Below the pieces are notes generated by a model, which searched no databases, had not been told where the DNA came from, and saw only the letters and a list, made by a program, of their open reading frames with translations. A stretch of DNA of 11,999 bases. Source: CAZNHL01 sp964572965 (GTDB lineage: Bacteria; Bacteroidota; Bacteroidia; Cytophagales; UBA9547). The translations under genes were made by a program, and so were the position numbers. The DNA is taken from contig CAZNHL010000094.1 in the NCBI GenBank assembly GCA_964572965.1, forward strand, positions 1-11,999. Direction: 5' to 3'. Below, one piece after another: positions 6,954 to 11,999 of this stretch (its first letter is position 1; each line of letters starts with the position of its first letter).

Positions 6954-7406
6954 ATGATTCAACCAAAATACCCGTTAAAAGCAGACCGAGACTTGATTGT
7001 TTTTGACTTTACCAGTGTAGGGCCTAAAGGAAGCATTTCAAAACTTATAGAATTTAAAGAAACGAACCTTCATCAATTTTACAACCTGGCTTTTGGCGAC
7101 AAAGATATTTCAACGGGTAAAATAAATGACAAAGTAGTAAGCAATAACCAGGATACAGAAAAAGTATTGGCAACTATTGTGGCTGCCGTATATGCTTTTA
7201 CTGAGAAATACCCTGACGCTTGGGTATATGCAACAGGAAGCACCCCTTCAAGAACCCGTTTATACAGAATGGGGATTTCAAAATATTTCCATGAAGTAGA
7301 AAAGGATTTTGAAATTTTTGGCGAACTTAGTGACAGTTGGGTTGTGTTTCAGAAAGGAATAGATTACAACGGGTTTGTTGTAAAAAGGAAAATTGATAAT
7401 AACTAA
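6954..7406 (+). CDS. DUF6934-type protein of unknown function
   Basis: The 150-residue soluble protein starts MIQPKYPLKADRDLIVFDF and contains VGPKGSISKLIEF (22-34), FYNLAFGDKD (42-51), VVSNNQDTEKVLATIVAAVYAFTEKYPDAWVYATGS (61-96) and RTRLYRMGISKYFHEVE (100-116). From memory this matches a Bacteroidota family now called DUF6934; no reaction is known. There is no signal peptide or membrane segment. A 51-codon gene starts 3 bp after its stop, so the two are translated from one message. The pair sits on the opposite strand to all neighbours and between two genes whose homologues are often adjacent, suggesting an acquired cassette. A small inverted repeat lies just upstream of its start. A two-gene toxin-antitoxin-like or stress role is conceivable, but nothing in the sequence demonstrates it. 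Confidence 0.75.
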   Translation: MIQPKYPLKADRDLIVFDFTSVGPKGSISKLIEFKETNLHQFYNLAFGDKDISTGKINDKVVSNNQDTEKVLATIVAAVYAFTEKYPDAWVYATGSTPSRTRLYRMGISKYFHEVEKDFEIFGELSDSWVVFQKGIDYNGFVVKRKIDNN

Positions 7407-7409
7407 GCC

Positions 7410-7565
7410 ATGAGCATCGAAAAACTAAATAAAAGGAAAGCACCAATTGTGGTTATTGATGATTCATTGAATCAACTTAAAGACACAGTATTGTTTCCTG
7501 AAAAATTAGCAAAAGCTAATGCTACCTTGAAAAGAATTGGTGTGCCGAAAATTCAAGGGAAATAG
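7410..7565 (+). CDS. Small 51-residue protein, companion of the DUF6934-type gene
   Basis: ATG 7410 follows the TAA of the upstream gene by 3 bp and the frame ends at TAG 7563-7565. The product starts MSIEKLNKRKAPIVVIDDSL and contains VLFPEKLAKANATLKRIGVPK. It is short, basic and Lys-rich, with a hydrophobic strand APIVVIDD and a predicted helix, and has no membrane segment. The tight spacing indicates translational coupling. I recall similar small ORFs with a VLFPEKLAKAN-like segment after DUF6934 genes but cannot verify this here. Directly after the stop another frame (7565-7621) stays open and reads DFKESKRIIDKYWAFDNH before TAA, so one extra A in the AAA run before the TAG would lengthen the protein to about 70 residues. 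The function is unknown. Confidence 0.65.
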   Translation: MSIEKLNKRKAPIVVIDDSLNQLKDTVLFPEKLAKANATLKRIGVPKIQGK

Positions 7566-7617
7566 ATTTCAAGGAGAGCAAAAGAATTATTGACAAGTAT
7601 TGGGCGTTTGACAATCA

Positions 7618-8478
7618 TTAATTCCCCATTCTCTCAAAACTTATTTGAACATTTTCATCTTCAAAACCTACAGCAAGCTTATCATTCACCAATAACAACT
7701 CTATTGTTGCAGTTCTGCCGTCGTTTGTTTTAGTAAAAGATAATTTTTTGTGCTCTTCAAAATACTTCACATTGGCTATCCTGAATTTAACACCATCAAA
7801 TTTAGGATCTGTCCCTTTCTGCACGACATACTCCAATCTCTCTGTTATTCTAAAAGTTTCTGACTGCCATACCATTCCTGGATGCTTATAACTGTTTTTC
7901 CAAATACCGGCAAACTTATAGGCAATATCTAATGATTGAGCCTCTATTCTAGATTTGACACTCACTAATTCCAAATTGACAGCCTGACTTTCGACCTTTA
8001 GTATTTCATATTCATCACTAATTCTAGTCAGTCGCTTAATATCATCCATATTTTCCCTTACATCTTTTTCCCACTTTTCATTTTCTTCTCTCAAAACAGA
8101 ATTCATCCGAGCGATCCGATTATAATTCTCCTTTGTTTCAAGTTTACTATTATCGACTTTTTTATAAACCCATGGAGTAATTCTCTTTTCAAAAAAAGCG
8201 AAAATCGCGAGTGAAAAATGTGACGCAATTTGATAAACTATTATAGCTACTATAGTGGCCCAAAATGGATGTATAAGTAGATCATAATATCCAGCCGTAT
8301 TAATATAAAGCTCTATTACAGACAACCTACTATATCTTGAAGAGGTTGAATCAAAATTAAAAACCGAAAAAACAAGCTTCCAATTTATTAGAACCCAGGA
8401 AATTAAGAATGTACCAGCGAAAGGGTTTTTTATTCTCTCATGTATTGTATCCTGAATAGACTTAATAACATCACTCAT
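7618..8478 (-). CDS. Two-TM, coiled-coil membrane protein with C-terminal beta-rich domain, function unknown
   Basis: I do not recognise a named family. The 286-residue protein has a short amphipathic start and the segment ERIKNPFAGTFLISWVLINW (14-33), leading through TM1 (about 21-41), a loop, TM2 (about 72-96), a basic juxtamembrane stretch (KRITPWVYKK), a long charged coiled coil (about 112-182) and a C-terminal beta-rich domain (about 186-286) beginning FAGIWKNSYKHPG. The GxWxxxY start and alternating strands resemble a lipocalin-like or ligand-binding sheet, but this is inference. There is no signal peptide; coil and C-domain are probably cytoplasmic. Hand-counted lines are 32-33% G+C (20/60 at 7621-7680, 19/60 at 8401-8460), against 34/60 and 23/60 in two lines of the next gene, suggesting foreign origin. 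It starts 12 bp after the oxidoreductase stop and converges with the small ORF at 7565. Confidence 0.75.
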   Translation of the reverse strand: MSDVIKSIQDTIHERIKNPFAGTFLISWVLINWKLVFSVFNFDSTSSRYSRLSVIELYINTAGYYDLLIHPFWATIVAIIVYQIASHFSLAIFAFFEKRITPWVYKKVDNSKLETKENYNRIARMNSVLREENEKWEKDVRENMDDIKRLTRISDEYEILKVESQAVNLELVSVKSRIEAQSLDIAYKFAGIWKNSYKHPGMVWQSETFRITERLEYVVQKGTDPKFDGVKFRIANVKYFEEHKKLSFTKTNDGRTATIELLLVNDKLAVGFEDENVQISFERMGN

Positions 8479-8490
8479 AGCTACTGCGAT

Positions 8491-10608
8491 TTACAAAACA
8501 ACTTTCTCTCCCGTCATAAACGACTTCACTGCAGCGAAGCTTGCTTTGGTCGAATTGATAATTTCGTCAAATGAAATGATCGATTTGCCGCCCTCTGCAA
8601 GGAACTTGTTATAAGCCGTAAATTGTGCTGCATGGCCTTTGTCCTGGCTGCCTGACTCTTTGCTGAATCCTTTGAAGCCAAAGCCTTCTATTTTTCTAAA
8701 ATTGTCAATGATCAGGGTTCTTCCTTCTGAATAGATTTCGATACGCTCCTTACTGTAGGCTTTGCTTCCATTGGCAAAGTAATTCACCACACCTTGTGAG
8801 CCGTTTACCAACTTAATGATGATGGAAACATTGTCGCTGTTTTCTGACGGATTTGCTCCCATTGCCGTGGCGTACACTTCTTTCACAGGACTTCCTGCAT
8901 AGAAAGTAATCAGGTCAATAAAATGACATGCTTCACCAATAATACGTCCGCCACCTGTAGTCATGTGCTGCGTCCAGTGGTTTGCAGGAATAGCTCCGGC
9001 ATTGGCATTGATCACGATGTTCATTGGCTCTGCCGAAGAACCAACCAGTTTTTTAGCTTTCTGAGAGAATGGGGCAAAACGACGGTTAAAACCAACCATC
9101 ACAGATTTTCCTGTAGTTTTGAAAGTATCGATGATCTGATCCAATTCAGCCTCATTTAAAGCCAAAGGTTTTTCAACGAAAATATGCTTATCAGCTTTTA
9201 AAGCCTTGATTGCCATTTCAGCATGCAGGTTGTGACGCGTTGTTATTACCACGGCATCAACAGAAGCATCGCTCAGCACATCATCATAGTTAGTTGAACT
9301 TACACCAACACCATATTTCTTAGCCAGGAAAGTCCCCGAAACACCACTGTCGCTTACTATGTATTTGATTGGTGATTTCAGTTTTGCCAGGATTGGCAAC
9401 ATCGTCATCTTTGTAAAGTTACCTGCACCGATAATCGCCATACTTCCTTTAGACGGCGCAGCTACTTTCTGCGGAATTGCTACCGAAGTTTTATGTTCGA
9501 TAGTTGTGTCATATTTCAGAATGGAGGCAATGGCATTGTTAGCGCCCATTTCTCCATAGATTTTCAAATAGTCGTTTAACTCAACCACTTCTGTGATCAA
9601 TGGTTTCACGTCAACCGTTCCAACTGCAATCGCATTCAAAATTGCCTGGAAATTGCGATTCTCTGTCCAACGGACAAACGGCAATGGGTAATCCTGACCT
9701 CTGCGCTCGTACTCTTCATCATAACGACCAGGGCCATAAGAGCATGAAACCTGGAAGCTTAATTCTTTCTCATAGAAATCAGCTCGGCTGATATCCAGAC
9801 CGATTACTCCTACCAATATAATACGGCCACGCTTACGGCTCATTTTAGCAGCCTGTGAAATCAGATCATTACTTTTTGTTGAAGCTGTAATAATTACCGC
9901 ATCCACTCCAACACCATTGGTTAGTTCTAAAGCCGTTTTAACAGGGTCTGTACCTGTTGCTAAGTTAAAGGCTTTGATACCTTTACTGTTTGCCAGATCA
10001 ACTTTCGCCTGATCAAAATCATAACCAATGACATTACAGCCATTTGCTTTCAATAATTCGGCAGTCATTAAACCGATCAAACCTAAACCGGAAACAACTA
10101 CCGTTTCTCCGAAAGTAGGGTTAGCCAAGCGAATACCCTGCAAACCGATTGAACCGATTACTGTGAAGGCAGCTTCTTCATAACTCACATTAGCAGGAAT
10201 CAGTGCTACCAGGTTTTTAGGAACACAAACAACCTCTGCATGCTGGCCGTTTGAAACTACTCGGTCGCCCACACGGAAATCGGTTACGCCCTCACCTACT
10301 GCCAGTACCTCTCCTGCATTGCAATAGCCTAATGGCAACGGTTCTTCCAGACGCTTGAAAACGGCTTCCATCGTCGGAATCAAACCATCCGACTTCACTT
10401 TATCCAAAACCTGTTTTACTTTATCAGGCTGTTGACGGGCTTTGGCAATCAAACTTGACTTACCAAATTCTACCAGCATTTTTTCAGTACCTAAAGAAAC
10501 CAATGTACGATGTGTTTTAATCAGCACATGGCCTTTTTTCACCTGTGGTGCCGGCACTTCTTCCAATATGGTTTCTCCTGTTTTAAGGTTTTGGATAATT
10601 TGTTTCAT
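8491..10608 (-). CDS. Bi-domain oxidoreductase: zinc-type alcohol dehydrogenase fused to Gfo/Idh/MocA dehydrogenase
   Basis: The 705-residue protein joins two NAD(P)-dependent enzymes. Residues 1-365 form a medium-chain dehydrogenase with a GroES-like part (LPLGYCNAGEVLAVGEGV, 91-108; VGDRV, 113-117) and a Rossmann part with SGLGLIGL (173-180). Residues about 388-705 form a Gfo/Idh/MocA domain with IIGAGNF (392-398), the catalytic EKP (479-481) and GEACHFIDL (558-566), including the expected His562. This exact fusion is a known family found in polysaccharide, capsule and O-antigen loci, where sugar-nucleotide oxidation, epimerisation or reduction is inferred. I chose ATG 10608 (MKQIIQNLKTGETILEEVP), which matches the family start; an in-frame ATG at 10629 is possible but abuts a palindromic repeat. 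The usual partner, a heparinase II/III gene, lies downstream beyond the 6954-8478 insert. Confidence 0.9.
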   Translation of the reverse strand: MKQIIQNLKTGETILEEVPAPQVKKGHVLIKTHRTLVSLGTEKMLVEFGKSSLIAKARQQPDKVKQVLDKVKSDGLIPTMEAVFKRLEEPLPLGYCNAGEVLAVGEGVTDFRVGDRVVSNGQHAEVVCVPKNLVALIPANVSYEEAAFTVIGSIGLQGIRLANPTFGETVVVSGLGLIGLMTAELLKANGCNVIGYDFDQAKVDLANSKGIKAFNLATGTDPVKTALELTNGVGVDAVIITASTKSNDLISQAAKMSRKRGRIILVGVIGLDISRADFYEKELSFQVSCSYGPGRYDEEYERRGQDYPLPFVRWTENRNFQAILNAIAVGTVDVKPLITEVVELNDYLKIYGEMGANNAIASILKYDTTIEHKTSVAIPQKVAAPSKGSMAIIGAGNFTKMTMLPILAKLKSPIKYIVSDSGVSGTFLAKKYGVGVSSTNYDDVLSDASVDAVVITTRHNLHAEMAIKALKADKHIFVEKPLALNEAELDQIIDTFKTTGKSVMVGFNRRFAPFSQKAKKLVGSSAEPMNIVINANAGAIPANHWTQHMTTGGGRIIGEACHFIDLITFYAGSPVKEVYATAMGANPSENSDNVSIIIKLVNGSQGVVNYFANGSKAYSKERIEIYSEGRTLIIDNFRKIEGFGFKGFSKESGSQDKGHAAQFTAYNKFLAEGGKSIISFDEIINSTKASFAAVKSFMTGEKVVL

Positions 10609-10633
10609 GTGCGTGGTATAGTGTATCATGGAG

Positions 10634-10653
10634 AGACGCGATTAATCGCGTCT
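10634..10653. repeat. 20-bp perfect palindrome, likely dispersed repeat copy
   Basis: AGACGCGATTAATCGCGTCT is a perfect palindrome between the SRPBCC gene and the bi-domain oxidoreductase. The flanks (GAG on the left, GTAC on the right) look like a decayed longer version. From memory, palindromes of the GAGACGCGATTAATCGCGTCTC type are scattered through Bacteroidota and cyanobacterial genomes. It lacks a T-tract, so termination is not its clear role, but in RNA it would form a 9-bp hairpin just before the oxidoreductase start. Confidence 0.7.
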
Positions 10654-10679
10654 GTACGATTTCATTATTTATTTAAAAA

Positions 10680-11150
10680 TTAAATTAGCTGTTTCCAATT
10701 TTCTCCTTCGGCGTATTCTTTAATAATCCGGTTTCGCTCTAAAAGGAATTTGGTTAAATATTGTTTCAGCACCAATTTATTAGCCAGTTTTCCTAACAAA
10801 CCTAAAGGAGATTCAAAAGCGAATTCATCCTTCATGATTGTCTTCTCTCCTTCTGAAATAAATTCGTGCTTATGAATAAAGGACTTAAAAATCCCTTTGT
10901 GCATTTCATCAATAAAATAATCAGGCGACTGAAAAGCTGTGATCTTCGATGTTAGTTCAAACCAGATACCGAAATGTCTGGCCCGCCATGTTACAGTCTC
11001 ATTCAAACCGATCAACCCACTGGTAACTCCCGCAATAGCCTCTTCTTCTGACTCCGCAGTTGAAATCTTATGCAAATCTATGCTTCTTGATAAATCAAAA
11101 CAGCGTTGCTTTGGCGCTAATATCTCGGTTACCAGGACAATCGTTGCCAT
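10680..11150 (-). CDS. SRPBCC family protein
   Basis: The 156-residue protein reads as a START/Bet v1-like (SRPBCC) hydrophobic-ligand-binding fold: an N-terminal strand (MATIVLVTEILAPKQRCFDL) with the segment FDLSRSIDLHK, central strands GLIGLNETVTWRARHFGIWFELTSKI, then FIHKHEFISEGEKTIMKDEFAFESPLG and a long C-terminal helix. The family spans lipid carriers, cyclases and coenzyme Q-binding proteins; the ligand is unknown. The start is ATG 11150, whose A is the last base of the ferrochelatase TAA (TAATG), so translation is coupled. The frame can be extended to 11228, but those 26 residues overlap hemH and do not match the fold. The pairing with hemH suggests, but does not prove, a link to haem or tetrapyrrole metabolism. 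Confidence 0.85.
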   Translation of the reverse strand: MATIVLVTEILAPKQRCFDLSRSIDLHKISTAESEEEAIAGVTSGLIGLNETVTWRARHFGIWFELTSKITAFQSPDYFIDEMHKGIFKSFIHKHEFISEGEKTIMKDEFAFESPLGLLGKLANKLVLKQYLTKFLLERNRIIKEYAEGENWKQLI

Positions 11151-11999
11151 TAGCCCTGCTTCACGATCATATTCTTCAATGCTTCCACCCAAAGCGGATG
11201 TGTATTCAGGCTTTCTACCAATGTCCACTCTTCACCGCCCAAAGCCTTGAAGTCGTCCCGGTAAGTTTCGCCAACTTCTACTGTGGTTTCAAGGCAATCT
11301 GAAATGAATGCCGGTGAAAATGCCAGCACACGCTTTTTACCGGCCGCTGCCAGTTCCTTTATTTTCTCGTCAGTATACGGTTTGATCCACGGAGTACTTC
11401 CTAAGCGGCTCTGGAAACAAACAGTATAATCACCTTCTTTTATATCTAAAGCTTTTACCAGTTCACGGGTTGTGCTAAAACAATTAGCTCTGTAACAATG
11501 TGTATTGTTCGAAGAGCTCACTTCGCAACACTTACCCAACTGGCAATAGTTATTTACTGATCCTTTTTTGATCTGTCGTTCAGGCAAACCATGGTAGCTA
11601 AACATCACATGGTCATAATTACCTTTATCAAGGTATTCTTTTCCAATAGCAGCGAATGCCTTTATGAAACCGGTATCAGCCTGGAATCTTGAGATAAAAT
11701 GAACATCCGGCACCACTTCCCATTTCTTCATCCCATCCATTACAGCTTCAAAAGTTGAACCCGTGCTGGCAGATGCGTACTGCGGATAAAGTGGAAGGAT
11801 AATAATTCTCTCAAAACCTTTCCCTTCAAACTCTTTCAAAGCATCAGGAATAGAAGGCGATTGATAACGCATTCCCAGAACCACCTTGTAGTCACTGCCA
11901 AGTACTTCCTGAAGTTTGTCTACCAGTGCATAACCATTTACTTTCAGAGGAGACCCTTCCTTTGTCCACAATTTCTCATACTCATGGGCAGATTTTGGT
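11150..11999 (-). CDS. hemH: Ferrochelatase (partial, N-terminus beyond window)
   Basis: Ferrochelatase inserts Fe2+ into protoporphyrin IX, the last step of protohaem synthesis. 282 residues are visible, from PKSAHEYEKLWTKEGSPLK to the TAA at 11150-11152; roughly the first 50-60 are missing off the right edge. Family blocks are YPQYASASTGS, the active-site His in MFSYHGLPERQ, FQSRLGSTPWIKPYT, and the acidic active-site segment SPAFISDCLETTVEVGE with its conserved Glu. An internal Cys-rich stretch (C-x4-CC-x9-C-x4-C, coding 11480-11545) follows the active-site His; some bacterial ferrochelatases carry [2Fe-2S] clusters, but whether this pattern binds one is not known from sequence alone. The SRPBCC gene overlaps its stop by one base. 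Confidence 0.95.
   Translation of the reverse strand, partial: PKSAHEYEKLWTKEGSPLKVNGYALVDKLQEVLGSDYKVVLGMRYQSPSIPDALKEFEGKGFERIIILPLYPQYASASTGSTFEAVMDGMKKWEVVPDVHFISRFQADTGFIKAFAAIGKEYLDKGNYDHVMFSYHGLPERQIKKGSVNNYCQLGKCCEVSSSNNTHCYRANCFSTTRELVKALDIKEGDYTVCFQSRLGSTPWIKPYTDEKIKELAAAGKKRVLAFSPAFISDCLETTVEVGETYRDDFKALGGEEWTLVESLNTHPLWVEALKNMIVKQG

Noticed and set aside
11151..11228. 26-residue N-terminal extension of the SRPBCC protein into hemH
   Set aside because: The TAATG overlap gives a better coupled start at 11150, and the extension does not fit the SRPBCC fold.
1..11999. CRISPR arrays, tRNA or rRNA genes, insertion sequences
   Set aside because: No regularly spaced direct repeats, cloverleaf-like genes, transposase motifs or terminal inverted repeats were seen on either strand.

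Overview
The window looks like chromosomal DNA of a Bacteroidota bacterium, most likely Sphingobacteriaceae (Pedobacter/Mucilaginibacter-like). The evidence is moderate GC, no clear Shine-Dalgarno sites before starts, a textbook Bacteroidota promoter (TTTG-N19-TAnnTTTG) ahead of rpmH, and genes typical of that phylum (DUF2480, S41 peptidase next to rnpA/rpmH, bi-domain oxidoreductase plus heparinase II/III protein, hemH coupled to an SRPBCC gene).

Layout. Positions 1-1004 (minus): tsaB followed by a DUF2480 gene cut by the window edge. 1141-1830 (plus): endonuclease V, divergent from tsaB, with an 18-bp perfect palindrome between them. 1831-2068: intergenic, holding a GC-rich structured segment and two tandem strong hairpins between the convergent nfi and S41 peptidase genes. 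2069-4358 (minus): rpmH (52 codons), rnpA and a periplasmic S41 peptidase, probably one unit driven by the promoter at 4387-4417. 4531-6845 (minus): a heparinase II/III-family protein followed 8 bp later by a small VOC protein. 6954-8478: an accessory-looking insert made of a DUF6934-type gene with a 51-codon companion (plus strand) and a convergent, AT-rich gene for a two-TM/coiled-coil/beta-domain membrane protein (minus). 8491-10608 (minus): a fused alcohol-dehydrogenase/Gfo-Idh-MocA oxidoreductase. 10680-11999 (minus): ferrochelatase (N-terminus beyond the window) translationally coupled by TAATG to an SRPBCC gene. Another palindromic repeat lies at 10634-10653.

Functionally, most of the window is housekeeping: tRNA t6A modification, DNA repair, ribosome and RNase P, envelope proteolysis and haem synthesis. 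The bi-domain oxidoreductase and heparinase-like protein belong to families commonly found together in exopolysaccharide or O-antigen loci. Here they are separated by the insert at 6846-8490, which is the best place to look for something undescribed. Functions proposed for the insert are inference only.
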